A stretch of 64,000 bases of DNA, from positions 62,001-126,000 of the forward strand of contig JAYVMW010000009.1 in assembly GCA_043758755.1 (NCBI GenBank). Reading direction: 5' to 3'. Positions 49,803-59,550 of the stretch are shown here, piece after piece (the first letter of the stretch is position 1; the number at the start of each line of letters is the position of its first letter). A program made the position numbers and the translations under genes. This DNA is from Solimicrobium sp043758755. GTDB lineage: Bacteria; Pseudomonadota; Gammaproteobacteria; Burkholderiales; Burkholderiaceae_D. A model generated the notes under the pieces. The model was given only the letters and a program-made list of their open reading frames with translations, had not been told where the DNA came from and ran no database searches.

Positions 49803-51020
49803 ATGAACGCACCGACTTCACCGCATCAAACCGCTTTTTACGGCGGCCTGCAGAACACCATAGCCCAATTGCGTCAATCCGGGCTGTATAAGATCGAGCG
49901 GGTGCTGGCTTCCCGGCAGGGTGCCGAAGTTGTTGGCAGTGACGGGGCTCATCTGATCAATATGTGTGCCAATAATTATCTGGGTCTGTCGGGTAATGAA
50001 AGCATGGTGCAGGCTTCGATCAAAGCCACTGAAGAATTCGGTTATGGTCTGTCCTCGGTGCGTTTCATCTGTGGCACCCAGACCGTGCACAAGCAACTCG
50101 AGGCTGCCCTGTCGCAATTTCTGGGCACCGAAGACACCATCCTGTTTGCTGCGGCATTTGATGCCAACGGCGGCGTGTTCGAGCCACTCTTTGATGCCGA
50201 GGATGCCATTATTTCCGATGCCCTCAATCACGCTTCGATCATCGACGGTATCCGTCTGTGCAAGGCTGCGCGTTATCGCTATGCGCATAACGACATGGCC
50301 GATCTGGAAGTGCAGCTCAAGGCCGCCATTGAATCCGGTAAACGTCACAAAATCATCGTCACCGACGGGGTGTTTTCCATGGATGGCACGATTGCCCAGC
50401 TCGATAAAATTTGTGATCTGGCGGACCGGTACGGCGCTCTGGTGATGATAGATGAATGCCACGCCTCGGGATTTATGGGTGCCACCGGGCGCGGCACTCA
50501 TGAACATCACCACGTAATGGGACGCATCGACATCATTACCGGCACGCTGGGCAAAGCGCTGGGCGGTGCCATGGGCGGGTTTGTTTCGGCGCGCAGGGAG
50601 GTTGTTGAAATCCTGCGCCAGAAAGCGCGGCCCTATTTATTTTCCAATACGCTGGCACCATCCATTGCCGGTGCGTCGCTGGAAGTACTCAAACTGATCT
50701 CCGGCAGCACCGAACTGCGTGATCGTCTGCATGCCAATACCGCGCACTTCCGTCGCGACATCGCCGCTCTCGGTTTTACCATCAAGCCCGGCACCCATCC
50801 GGTGGTACCGGTGATGTTGTTTGAAGCCACCGTGGCGCAGCAGTTTGCCGCACGACTGTATGAACTCGGTGTGCTGGTGTCAGGTTTCTTTTTTCCGGTG
50901 GTGCCGATGGGACAGGCCCGGGTGCGTGTGCAGTTGTCTGCGGCACATACGACCGAACAGATCAATACCGTACTGGCTGCCTTTGCGCAGGCCGGGCGTG
51001 AATTGAACATCATCAAATAA
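49803..51020 (+). CDS. kbl: Glycine C-acetyltransferase (2-amino-3-ketobutyrate CoA ligase)
   Basis: A 405-residue PLP enzyme of the alpha-oxoamine synthase family. It splits 2-amino-3-ketobutyrate with CoA into glycine and acetyl-CoA. The motif TGTLGKALGGAMGGF (about residue 245) holds the PLP lysine; MIDECHASGFMGATGRG is upstream of it. The start at 49803 has AGGAG; an in-frame ATG at 49743 is rejected. The next gene supplies the substrate. Confidence 0.95.
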   Translation: MNAPTSPHQTAFYGGLQNTIAQLRQSGLYKIERVLASRQGAEVVGSDGAHLINMCANNYLGLSGNESMVQASIKATEEFGYGLSSVRFICGTQTVHKQLEAALSQFLGTEDTILFAAAFDANGGVFEPLFDAEDAIISDALNHASIIDGIRLCKAARYRYAHNDMADLEVQLKAAIESGKRHKIIVTDGVFSMDGTIAQLDKICDLADRYGALVMIDECHASGFMGATGRGTHEHHHVMGRIDIITGTLGKALGGAMGGFVSARREVVEILRQKARPYLFSNTLAPSIAGASLEVLKLISGSTELRDRLHANTAHFRRDIAALGFTIKPGTHPVVPVMLFEATVAQQFAARLYELGVLVSGFFFPVVPMGQARVRVQLSAAHTTEQINTVLAAFAQAGRELNIIK

Positions 51021-51041
51021 AAGTTTTATCGAAAGAACGTC

Positions 51042-51992
51042 ATGTCAAAACGAATTTTAATTATCGGTGCCAATGGTCAGATCGGCTGCGAACTGGTCGA
51101 TGCACTGGGTGCAGAATACGGCGTGCAGAATGTCATCGCCTCGGATATCGCAGCGCACAGTCTGTATGGCGCACAGCATTACCAGCAACTCGATGTGCTG
51201 GATGCCGATCGCCTGGCGCACGTGGTTGCGCAGTATGAGATCACCGATGTCTATCAGCTCGCAGCCCTGCTGTCTGTAACAGGGGAGCAGGCGCCGCTGA
51301 AAGCCTGGACCCTGAACATGGATGGTCTGCTGAACATACTGGAACTGGCGCGCCTGCGCAATGACGCCGGCAAACCGCTGCAGGTGTTCTGGCCTTCCTC
51401 GATTGCCGCGTTCGGCCCGAATACGCCGCCGGTCAATACGCCGCAGATGACCACAATGGATCCGACCACAATCTACGGTATCAGCAAACTGGCCGGTGAG
51501 CGGCTGTGCGAATACTATTTCACCAAATATGGCGTGGATGTGCGCAGCATCCGTTATCCGGGCATCATCAGTTATAAATCGCCACCGGGCGGCGGCACTA
51601 CCGATTATGCCATTGCGATCTTCCACGCTGCGTTAAGCGGCGTTGCCTATGACTGCTTCCTGTCGGCCGATACGGCGCTGCCCATGATCTACATGCCGGA
51701 CGCGATCCGCGCGACCATTGAACTGATGAGCGCGCCGGCCGAAAAAATCAAAATCCGTTCGTCGTACAATGTGGCCGGCATCAGTTTTACCCCGGCGCAG
51801 ATTGCTGCCGAAATTCAACGGCATCGTCCGGAATTTGTGGTGAACTATGTTCCCGATCAGCGCCAGGCCATTGCCGATACCTGGCCCGACAGCCTTGATG
51901 ACTCAGAGGCCAGCGCCCACTGGCAGTGGCACGCCGAGAATGGCTTGCCCGAGATGGTGGCTGATATGCTGAAAAATATTGTATTGAGCTGA
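51042..51992 (+). CDS. L-threonine dehydrogenase, short-chain (UDP-galactose epimerase-like) type
   Basis: A 316-residue NAD-binding protein of the extended SDR family. GANGQIG (residues 9-15) is the NAD loop and YGISK (about 146-150) the catalytic YxxxK, with SSIAAFGP just before it. SDR-type threonine 3-dehydrogenases of this kind are known from Cupriavidus and Flavobacterium and are unrelated to the zinc-type Tdh of E. coli. Its place 21 bases after kbl strongly supports oxidation of threonine to 2-amino-3-ketobutyrate. A general sugar epimerase is the other option. Confidence 0.85.
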   Translation: MSKRILIIGANGQIGCELVDALGAEYGVQNVIASDIAAHSLYGAQHYQQLDVLDADRLAHVVAQYEITDVYQLAALLSVTGEQAPLKAWTLNMDGLLNILELARLRNDAGKPLQVFWPSSIAAFGPNTPPVNTPQMTTMDPTTIYGISKLAGERLCEYYFTKYGVDVRSIRYPGIISYKSPPGGGTTDYAIAIFHAALSGVAYDCFLSADTALPMIYMPDAIRATIELMSAPAEKIKIRSSYNVAGISFTPAQIAAEIQRHRPEFVVNYVPDQRQAIADTWPDSLDDSEASAHWQWHAENGLPEMVADMLKNIVLS

Positions 51993-52029
51993 ATCGTTGT
52001 CGCTTGAATAAAAATATCGGAGACTTCTG

Positions 52030-53403
52030 ATGGACATGCGTGTTTTTGACCTGTTTAAAATTGGTGTGGGCCCATCCAGTTCCCATACGGTGGGCCCGAT
52101 GCTGGCCGCACGCCGATTTTTGCTGGAATGCCCCAACCTCGCGCAAGTCATTCAGGTTCAAATCGACCTGTACGGCTCGCTGGCTCTGACCGGCATTGGC
52201 CACGCTACCGACCAGGCAGTGCTGCTGGGTCTGTCCGGCGAAACGCCCAAAGACGTGCAGCCGGAAACCATCGCGGCGAAAATCGCTGCCATTCATCAGA
52301 GCTCACAATTGCGCCTGCTGGGCCAATTTCCGATTGCGTTCAGTGTCGACACGGATCTGCTCTGGCACAAACAGGAAAGCCTGCCGGCGCACCCGAACGG
52401 CGTTAAATTCACGGCAACCAGGCAGGATGGCAGCGTCACGACGCAGGTGTTTTACTCGGTGGGCGGCGGTTTTATTCAGACCGAACAGGAAATGGGGCAT
52501 GAGCCGGGTCACAAGCCAATAGCCAAACCTTATCCGTTCGGCACCATGGGTGAACTACTGGGCCATGGTGAAAAAAATCAAATCAGCATTGCACAGATGA
52601 TGCGTGCCAACGAAGCCGTCTATGACAGTGATGCTCAGCTCAATGCCGGGCTGGATGAAATCTGGCAGGTCATGCGCGAGTGCATCGAGACCGGGTTGCG
52701 CGAAGAAGGCGAGTTGCCTGGCGGTCTACATGTGAAGCGCCGCGCCGCGAAACTGTGGCGTACGGCACAGGAGCAGGTCGGCAATTTGCCGCATGATGCT
52801 GTCCACAGAGTCAGTCTGTATGCCATGGCGGTCAATGAAGTCAATGCCGGCGGCGGGCGGGTTGTGACCGCGCCGACCAATGGTGCTGCCGGCATCATTC
52901 CGGCCGTGATCCGCTACTACGCCCAGGACTGCAAACAGATTGAACCAGTCAACGGCGTGCGCGATTTTTTACTGGTGGCTGCGGCGGTCGGCATGCTGTG
53001 CAAAAAAAATGCGTCGATTTCGGGCGCAGAAATCGGGTGTCAGGGCGAAGTCGGCGTGGCCTGTGCCATGGCCGCGGCCGGATTGACTGCAGCACTGGGC
53101 GGCACCAACCAACAGATCGAGGCTGCTGCTGAAATCGGAATTGAACATCATCTGGGCATGACGTGCGACCCGATCGGCGGACTGGTGCAGATTCCCTGCA
53201 TAGAGCGCAACGGTATGGGGGCCGTGAAGGCCATTACCGCTGCCTCGCTGTCGCTGCACAGCGATGGAACCCATCATGTCAGCCTCGATCAGGTAATCGA
53301 AACCATGCGCCAGACTGGCTTTGACATGCAGGCCAAATACAAGGAAACCTCGCTCGGCGGTCTGGCCGTGCATGTGGTGAGTGTCAACCATGCTGCGTGC
53401 TGA
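52030..53403 (+). CDS. sdaA: L-serine dehydratase (4Fe-4S)
   Basis: A 457-residue single-chain enzyme turning serine into pyruvate and ammonia. The N-terminal domain begins FDLFKIGVGPSSSHTVGPM. The C-terminal catalytic domain has the cluster cysteines in SGAEIGCQGEVGVACAMAAAG and GMTCDPIGGLVQIPCIERN. The length equals that of E. coli SdaA. It follows the dehydrogenase gene by about 38 bases, forming a threonine-to-glycine and serine-to-pyruvate cluster. Confidence 0.95.
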   Translation: MDMRVFDLFKIGVGPSSSHTVGPMLAARRFLLECPNLAQVIQVQIDLYGSLALTGIGHATDQAVLLGLSGETPKDVQPETIAAKIAAIHQSSQLRLLGQFPIAFSVDTDLLWHKQESLPAHPNGVKFTATRQDGSVTTQVFYSVGGGFIQTEQEMGHEPGHKPIAKPYPFGTMGELLGHGEKNQISIAQMMRANEAVYDSDAQLNAGLDEIWQVMRECIETGLREEGELPGGLHVKRRAAKLWRTAQEQVGNLPHDAVHRVSLYAMAVNEVNAGGGRVVTAPTNGAAGIIPAVIRYYAQDCKQIEPVNGVRDFLLVAAAVGMLCKKNASISGAEIGCQGEVGVACAMAAAGLTAALGGTNQQIEAAAEIGIEHHLGMTCDPIGGLVQIPCIERNGMGAVKAITAASLSLHSDGTHHVSLDQVIETMRQTGFDMQAKYKETSLGGLAVHVVSVNHAAC

Positions 53404-53404
53404 T

Positions 53405-54001
53405 ATGTCCAAACTCCCTGAACTGAATAAAAAACGCTGCGGCTGGGCCAATCCGGCCAATCCCCTGTATCTGGAATATCACGATCACCATTGGGGCGTG
53501 CCGTGTCACGATGAAACCACGCTGTTTGAAATGCTCAATCTGGAAGGGGCGCAGGCCGGCCTGTCCTGGGAAACCATCCTCAATAAGCGGGAAAACTACC
53601 GCAACGCGTTTGACGGATGGGATGCCAGAAAAATTGCCCGCTACGGCGATGACAAGGTTGCCGAATTGCTGGCCAATCCCGGCATCGTCCGCAACCGTCT
53701 GAAAGTTGCCGCTACCATCGCCAACGCCAAAGCCTATCTGGTCCTGAAAAAGGAAACTGGCGGACTAGGCCCATACCTGTGGGCTTTTGTGAATGGCAAA
53801 ACCATCGTCAATCATATTGAGGACTATAAACACGCACCACCCAAAACCGAATTGTCCGAGCGTATTTCCAAGGACCTGGCTAAACGGGGTTTCAAGTTTA
53901 TCGGCCCGACTATCATCTACGCGTACATGCAGGCAATCGGCATGGTGGATGACCATATTTCCAGCTGTTTCAAACGGCAAAAAAGGTCTGGATCTGCATA
54001 G
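53405..54001 (+). CDS. tag: DNA-3-methyladenine glycosylase I
   Basis: A 198-residue base-excision repair enzyme that removes 3-methyladenine. The zinc snap of the family is seen: Cys in KKRCGWA (C12), His in EYHDHHWG, and the C-terminal His and Cys in DDHISSCF. QAGLSWETILNKRENYR is the helix-hairpin-helix area, and KRGFKFIGPTIIYAYMQAIG is conserved. The ATG at 53405 is next to the sdaA stop (TGATATG); the in-frame ATG at 53390 inside sdaA is a real alternative. Confidence 0.92.
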   Translation: MSKLPELNKKRCGWANPANPLYLEYHDHHWGVPCHDETTLFEMLNLEGAQAGLSWETILNKRENYRNAFDGWDARKIARYGDDKVAELLANPGIVRNRLKVAATIANAKAYLVLKKETGGLGPYLWAFVNGKTIVNHIEDYKHAPPKTELSERISKDLAKRGFKFIGPTIIYAYMQAIGMVDDHISSCFKRQKRSGSA

Positions 54002-54158
54002 CAATCAGGCACCTGTTTGTGAGAGAATGCCTGAAATCTGCACACGGCCATGCCGAACAGGATTGTTGTAAAAGTTGTCTGTTGGCCAAATAGTTCTTGA
54101 GCCAGTTTGTCGGAACCTGTCACTTCAGCGTTTGCAATCACACAGCAAGGAGATCATC

Positions 54159-54557
54159 ATGGATCCCGTGATTCACTTTGAATTACCTTACGAAGATGCC
54201 CAGCGCATTGCCGGTTTTTATGAGGTCGCGTTTGGGTGGCAGACCGAGTCGATGGGGGAGAAAATGGGCAATTATGTGCTGGCCACCACAGCATTGACGG
54301 ACGCCAAAAAGGGCGCCCAGGCTGGTGCCATCAATGGCGGATTTTATAAAAAAACGCAGGACCAGCCGGCCCAATATCCCTCCATCGTGATCGCGGTGCA
54401 GAACATCCGCGTTTCCATCAAAAGAGTGACCGATGCCGGCGGCCAGGTTCTGGGTGAGCCCGTGCCGATACCGGGTGTCGGTTTCTATGTTTCATTCATC
54501 GATACCGAGGGCAATCGCGGGAGCATGCTCGAGCCTGTGGCGGCCGGCGAAGCTTGA
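54159..54557 (+). CDS. VOC (glyoxalase/bleomycin resistance-like) family protein
   Basis: A 132-residue protein with AAGGAG before the ATG. DPVIHFELPYEDAQRIAGFYEVAFGW and GVGFYVSFIDTEGNRGSMLEP are typical for the VOC fold (paired beta-alpha-beta-beta-beta units). The substrate cannot be read from the sequence; members include lyases, dioxygenases and binding proteins. It stands alone, about 150 bases after tag. Confidence 0.85.
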   Translation: MDPVIHFELPYEDAQRIAGFYEVAFGWQTESMGEKMGNYVLATTALTDAKKGAQAGAINGGFYKKTQDQPAQYPSIVIAVQNIRVSIKRVTDAGGQVLGEPVPIPGVGFYVSFIDTEGNRGSMLEPVAAGEA

Positions 54558-54830
54558 GGGTGAAACAACTAGCCATTCGAATTCCATCATTCCGTTTGTG
54601 CAGTTGCCCCGGAAATTTCCGGCTGTGTCTGCGTAACTGGTGACCTGCACGCAACAAGCCTCCAATATCGCGGCAATTCAATTGCGAAATAAGTATTTTC
54701 CACTATACTCGGGCAGATTACTCAAATTAACCAGTTTGGTGACGGCTCGGGCGCGTGAGGCCAGACCGCTCTGACCTATCCGTCGCATGGTATTGATTTA
54801 ACAGACTGATCCACTGAACTCACCATTTCA
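54558..54830. other. Intergenic region before the GGDEF-EAL gene
   Basis: 273 bases in which I see no gene and no clear terminator. The right part (54690-54800) is where the promoter of the next gene should lie; no box pair stands out. Confidence 0.5.
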
Positions 54831-57800
54831 ATGAAACTGCTTCAATTACTGCTTGTCGCCTGTGCCTGTTTTCTGACCGGCTGGCTGGGACTGCATGTTC
54901 CCTTCACCGGCACACACACACCTTTAGTCTGGCTGCCGGCCGGAATCGCCGTTGCCGCACTGATTATGTACGGACGATATGTCTGGCCCGGAATTTTTTT
55001 GGGCGTGCTGCCGGTCTATTTGATGGCCGGGTTTGGCTGGATGCCGGCTTTGCAGGTTGCTACCAGTGCGACCCTGGCTCCGGTCGTCTGTGTGGCAGCG
55101 CTGCTGCGCTGGAAATTTCATGCCGACTTCGGGCGCACCAGAGATGTTGCCGTGTTCGTTCTGGCATCAATGGTCGGCATGCTGGTGTCGTCGGCGAGCG
55201 GCGTTCTGATACGAAAATTATCAGGTGTGCTGCCAACCTCTGATCTGATTGCATCGTGGTTTTCCTGGTGGATGGGCGATGTGCTGGGCGTTCTGCTGGT
55301 TGCGCCGGTGCTGCTGACCATTAATCTGGACAATCTGCGTCGTCTGTCCCGACTTCGCTATGAACTGATGTTCTGGCTGGCTTTCGCACTTCCGGTCGGT
55401 GCCTTTGCCTTCATGCAAAATTCCGGTGGGCAGGGTCAGACGCTGCCACTGGCTTTTGTGGCACTGCTGTTGCTGGTCTGGGCTGCGCTGAGTTTTGGCG
55501 TTACCGGTTCCGGTCTGGCCGGACTGGGATTTTCCCTGCTGGCACTGTATGGAACCGCCACCCAACACGGCACCTTTTATTTTCCCGATCCTTACATCAG
55601 CCTGTTTTTGCTGTGGGCCTTCATGATCTGCACGGTGTTGACCGGATTGCTGATTACGGCGCTGCAGACCGAAAGAATCCGTTCCGAGAAATCGCTGCGC
55701 GAAAATCAGCGCCAGATGCGTGAACTGGCCCAATCGCGTCAGGCGATACTGGACGGGACTACCTTTGCCATCATTTCCACGGATCCGCAAGGCATCGTGC
55801 GCAATTTCAACGCCGGTGCCGAGCGCATGCTGGGTTATACGGCCGCAGAAATGGTAGACAAAAAATCTCCTCTGATACTGCATGACCGCAATGAAATCAT
55901 CCGCCGTGCCGCCAAACTGAGCAAGGAACTGGGCAAGCCGGTTGTGCCGGGTTTTGAAACCCTGGTTGCCAAAGTGCGTCACAAACATACGCCGGATGAA
56001 TTTGAGTGGACCTATATCAAGAAGGATGGCACGCGTTTTCCGGTGCTGTTATCGGTCAGCGCCCTGGTCAACAGCAAGAATGAACTGACCGGTTATATGG
56101 GCATAGGCATAGATCGTACCGAATACCGGCGCCAGGAGAATCTGATCCGCGACAGTGAAGAACTGTTCCGGGTTCTGTACGAGTCCTCCACCGAAGCGCA
56201 CATGCTGGTGACAAAAGACAAGGGTTTTATGGGCGCCAATCAGGCCGCGGTGAAACTGTTTGGCTGCACTGACCTGGAACAATTTCTCCTGCTGTCGCCC
56301 GCCACCACCTCACCCGAATTTCAGTCGGATGGACGTCGTTCGGATGCGCTGGTTAATGAAATGATGGATCTGGCGCTCGAAAATGGTTCGCATGCCTTTG
56401 AATGGATTTACCAGCGCGCTGATCAAAGTCGTTTCTATGCCGAGGTGCTGTTGACTCAGATTCATATTGGCGGCAAGGATATCGTGCATGCGATCGTGCG
56501 CGACATTTCCCTGCGCAAGGCATCCGATGAAGAAATCAGCAAGCTGGCGTTTTATGATTCCCTGACCGGTCTGCCGAATCGGCGCCTGTTAATGGACCGG
56601 CTCAAAGTGACATTGGGTTCAAGCACCAGGTACGGCCGGGAAGGTGCGTTGATGTTCATTGATCTGGATCATTTTAAAAATCTCAACGATACGCTCGGTC
56701 ATGACATGGGTGACCTGCTGTTGCAGGAAGTGGCCAGCCGTCTGACCCAGTGCGTGCGTAAAATCGATACTGTGGCACGCCTGGGCGGCGATGAATTTGT
56801 GGTTATGGTCAACGACCTGAGCGAAGAATTGAACGAAGCAGCGCAGCAGGTTGAAAAGGTCGGTGTGAAGATACTGAATTCCCTGAATCAGCCTTACGTA
56901 CTGAACGGTAACTCGTACCGCAATACCCCCAGTGTTGGGGTCACCATGTTTTCCAACTGTAATGACAATATCTCCGAACTGATGAAGCAGGCCGATCTGG
57001 CCATGTATCAGGCCAAAGCCACCGGACGCAATAACCTGCAATTCTTCGATGCCAAAATTCAGCAGATCGTCAACGCGCACGTTGAACTTGAATCGGGCCT
57101 GCGTGACGCGCTGGTGCACGACCAGTTCGAACTGTACTATCAGCCGCAGATGGACGCACGCCTGAATCTGACCGGCGTGGAAGTGCTGATCCGCTGGCGT
57201 CATCCGGTACGTGACCTGATTTCCCCGACGTTGTTCATCTCGGTAGCGGAAAGTACCGGTCTGATCAATCCAATCGGTGCCTGGGTGCTGGAAAGCGCCT
57301 GTCGACAACTGGCACTCTGGGCCAGTCATCCGCAGCGTTCGCACCTCACGGTGTCGGTCAATGTCAGTGCGATTCAGTTCTGTTCGGTCAATTATGTGGA
57401 GCAGGTGACCGAGGTCATCAGACGAACCGGCGCCGATCCGTCCCGACTGAAGCTGGAAATAACCGAAAGCATCCTGCTGGATGACGTGGAAATCATTATT
57501 GCGAAAATGCAGAAGCTGCAGAAATTCGGCATCAGTTTCTCACTGGATGATTTCGGTACCGGTTATTCATCACTGGCTTACCTGAAACGCCTGCCTTTAA
57601 GTCAGCTCAAAATCGACCAGTCGTTCGTGCGTGATGTGCTCAGCGACCCGAATGACGCCACCTTTGCGCGCACCATCATTACGCTGGGCCAGAGCCTGGG
57701 TTTGAACGTGATTGCGGAAGGGGTGGAGACCGAAGAGCAACTGAAGTTTTTATCCGATCATCACTGCAACGGATTTCAGGGCTTCTGGTTTTCCAAGCCT

Positions 57801-57896
57801 TTGCCGCTGGCGGAGTTTGAACAGTATATGGATAACAGGCGAGACGACCGGGCCGGGCAAGAAGTGATGCCGCTATCGGAACGTTACAAGTCGTAG
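54831..57896 (+). CDS. MASE1-PAS-PAS-GGDEF-EAL membrane sensor (c-di-GMP turnover)
   Basis: A 1021-residue inner membrane protein. Residues 1-290 carry about eight hydrophobic segments with the MASE1 pattern (GLHVPFTGTHTPLVWLPAGIAVA). Two PAS domains follow (about 300-430 and 440-565). The GGDEF domain has the intact motif GGDEF (about 652-656). The EAL domain has EVLIRW in place of EAL (E at about 784), with the other metal and catalytic residues visible: ITES, DDFGTGYSSL, KIDQSF and AEGVETEEQ. It is probably a phosphodiesterase, a cyclase, or both. It stands alone, and what it senses is unknown. Confidence 0.93.
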   Translation: MKLLQLLLVACACFLTGWLGLHVPFTGTHTPLVWLPAGIAVAALIMYGRYVWPGIFLGVLPVYLMAGFGWMPALQVATSATLAPVVCVAALLRWKFHADFGRTRDVAVFVLASMVGMLVSSASGVLIRKLSGVLPTSDLIASWFSWWMGDVLGVLLVAPVLLTINLDNLRRLSRLRYELMFWLAFALPVGAFAFMQNSGGQGQTLPLAFVALLLLVWAALSFGVTGSGLAGLGFSLLALYGTATQHGTFYFPDPYISLFLLWAFMICTVLTGLLITALQTERIRSEKSLRENQRQMRELAQSRQAILDGTTFAIISTDPQGIVRNFNAGAERMLGYTAAEMVDKKSPLILHDRNEIIRRAAKLSKELGKPVVPGFETLVAKVRHKHTPDEFEWTYIKKDGTRFPVLLSVSALVNSKNELTGYMGIGIDRTEYRRQENLIRDSEELFRVLYESSTEAHMLVTKDKGFMGANQAAVKLFGCTDLEQFLLLSPATTSPEFQSDGRRSDALVNEMMDLALENGSHAFEWIYQRADQSRFYAEVLLTQIHIGGKDIVHAIVRDISLRKASDEEISKLAFYDSLTGLPNRRLLMDRLKVTLGSSTRYGREGALMFIDLDHFKNLNDTLGHDMGDLLLQEVASRLTQCVRKIDTVARLGGDEFVVMVNDLSEELNEAAQQVEKVGVKILNSLNQPYVLNGNSYRNTPSVGVTMFSNCNDNISELMKQADLAMYQAKATGRNNLQFFDAKIQQIVNAHVELESGLRDALVHDQFELYYQPQMDARLNLTGVEVLIRWRHPVRDLISPTLFISVAESTGLINPIGAWVLESACRQLALWASHPQRSHLTVSVNVSAIQFCSVNYVEQVTEVIRRTGADPSRLKLEITESILLDDVEIIIAKMQKLQKFGISFSLDDFGTGYSSLAYLKRLPLSQLKIDQSFVRDVLSDPNDATFARTIITLGQSLGLNVIAEGVETEEQLKFLSDHHCNGFQGFWFSKPLPLAEFEQYMDNRRDDRAGQEVMPLSERYKS

Positions 57897-58002
57897 GTAC
57901 ATTTGAATCCGGATTTGACAGGGCAAACCACTTGACGGTATCTTAAACAAGGAAGCCAGTCTGGTAAGAACGGCTCCCTCTTGCATCAATTAACCGTGCC
58001 AC

Positions 58003-58620
58003 TTACTCAAAATTTTCTGCAGGCTGCTCGTCGTCAGGCTCTAAATAATCTCCGATTACTGGCGGCCCTTCTGCCTTTGAAAGCGCCAATTCATCAGTAT
58101 CTGAGTCTGAAGTATCGTCCCAATTTTTTGCGCAGCAGGGGGAACTTAAGCAACTATCGAATAACATTAAAGGTATTCCTGCTGCGCCATATCCTATGGC
58201 GTAAGCAATGTGATCAGCCAATTTGTTTCCTCTTTCGAGCATTGCCGATGAAAGTATGGTGCTCAGAGTCCACAGGAAGCTACCTGTGCCGCCCAGCGCC
58301 GCTCCAATGTCAATCAGATACACGTTCAGGTATTTTCCCAGATGAGGATTCAGGTGCTCATTGACGAACTCACTTTGGAATTCACCTAAATAGGCGGTCA
58401 CCATTCCTGCTGTTACCATGGCTCCGGAAATTGCTTTTGTCCCCGGGTGAGCCACAGCTCTGACAAAGGGTAGCCGTGAAAAACATTGCATTATGTAGAA
58501 ACCAGGGGCTGCTCGCGCAGAGGGGGGATGAGAAATCAGTCGGTTTCTTTCTGTTGAATTGTTTGTTTGGTTTTTTACATGACTTGCAGAAAGGCCAGTT
58601 GCTGGTATTGGATGGCTCAT
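58003..58620 (-). CDS. Unknown membrane protein in an AT-rich patch
   Basis: A 205-residue protein not recognised. The first 45 residues are Ser/Thr/Asn-rich and look disordered. Hydrophobic segments lie at about 64-80 (ISGAMVTAGMVTAYLG), 98-128 (YLNVYLIDIGAALGGTGSFLWTLSTILSS) and 137-158. An acidic tail (DDTSDSDTDE, EPDDEQPAENFE) ends it. AAAGAG precedes the ATG. Codon use and flanks are more AT-rich than in the neighbours, which suggests recent transfer. A disordered N-terminus followed by membrane segments recalls secreted effectors, but that is speculation. Confidence 0.65.
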   Translation of the reverse strand: MSHPIPATGLSASHVKNQTNNSTERNRLISHPPSARAAPGFYIMQCFSRLPFVRAVAHPGTKAISGAMVTAGMVTAYLGEFQSEFVNEHLNPHLGKYLNVYLIDIGAALGGTGSFLWTLSTILSSAMLERGNKLADHIAYAIGYGAAGIPLMLFDSCLSSPCCAKNWDDTSDSDTDELALSKAEGPPVIGDYLEPDDEQPAENFE

Positions 58621-58869
58621 AAATTATTCTCTTTCAAAAAGTTAATTAGCAGGTCCCAGAGAGCATGAAGGAAATATCAAAGCAGAATCGTATTGTGAAA
58701 TTGGCATTAAAAATATCAATAAAAACACTTATGTGTTTAGTAATGTTGCGTTTTAATTTTTGCCGTGAATTCCTGTAAAGTGCCTGATTGAGCAGCATGC
58801 GTATGAAATGCGGAAGGCAGGGCTGGGATGCGGCAGTCGTAAATCAACCATGAAAGCTGTGATAGCGAA
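58621..58869. other. AT-rich intergenic region with a hairpin
   Basis: This 249-base gap between the divergent genes is AT-rich. It holds the perfect inverted repeat AAACAC-TTAT-GTGTTT (58723-58738). No gene is visible. Promoters for both sides should lie here but no convincing pair of boxes was found. Confidence 0.5.
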
Positions 58870-59406
58870 ATGAATACTTACATCGCTCTTTTTCGAGGCA
58901 TTAACGTAGGTGGGAAGAACGCGTTACCCATGAAGGAACTTGTGTCCATCATGGAAAGTATTGGCACGAAAAATGTCAGGACTTATATCCAGAGCGGCAA
59001 TGCCGTCTTTCAAAGTGAATCAAAACATATTTCACAGCTGCCCCTGCAATTGTCTGCTGAAATCAGAAAGCACTTTGGCTTTGAACCGCATATTCAAATT
59101 CTGGAGCTCGAAAGGTTAAATCGCGCAATAGCGCAAAATCCATTTCCCGAAGCGGAATCTGAGCCCAGCACTTTGCATGTGAGTTTCCTGGCCGCCAAAC
59201 CAAAAAATCCCGACCTGAATAAAATCAACAGTATTAAAAAACCGAGTGAACGATTTGTTCTTGATGATAATTTGTTTTACCTGCATGCTCCCGAAGGCAT
59301 AGGCAGATCCAGATTGGCCGCAGGCATTGAAAAAATACTGGGCGTTCCGATGACAGATCGCAACTGGAAATCAGTGTGCAGTATCAGGGATTTGGCCAAA
59401 AATTGA
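58870..59406 (+). CDS. DUF1697 family protein
   Basis: A 178-residue soluble protein. The start MNTYIALFRGINVGGKNALPMKELVSIMESIG and NVRTYIQSGNAVFQS is the DUF1697 signature, and GRSRLAAGIEKILGVPMTDRNWKSV near the end is also conserved. The family is widespread and its role unknown. The length is normal. It stands alone. Confidence 0.93.
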   Translation: MNTYIALFRGINVGGKNALPMKELVSIMESIGTKNVRTYIQSGNAVFQSESKHISQLPLQLSAEIRKHFGFEPHIQILELERLNRAIAQNPFPEAESEPSTLHVSFLAAKPKNPDLNKINSIKKPSERFVLDDNLFYLHAPEGIGRSRLAAGIEKILGVPMTDRNWKSVCSIRDLAKN

Positions 59407-59550
59407 ATAAATCCTGAGGGGGCGATGGTCAGATTGGGATGCCAGGTGTAGCGTGCTTTGCAAACGCGCAGAGTAAAAAGTTTACCGGTGTGCAGGCACA
59501 CTGGTCACTCCTCGAGTGTTCACGATATAAAGTGCCGAGACGGTATTCTT

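Noticed and set aside
55221..55988. 255-codon frame antisense to the MASE1-PAS part
   Set aside because: Gln/His-rich shadow of a well supported gene.
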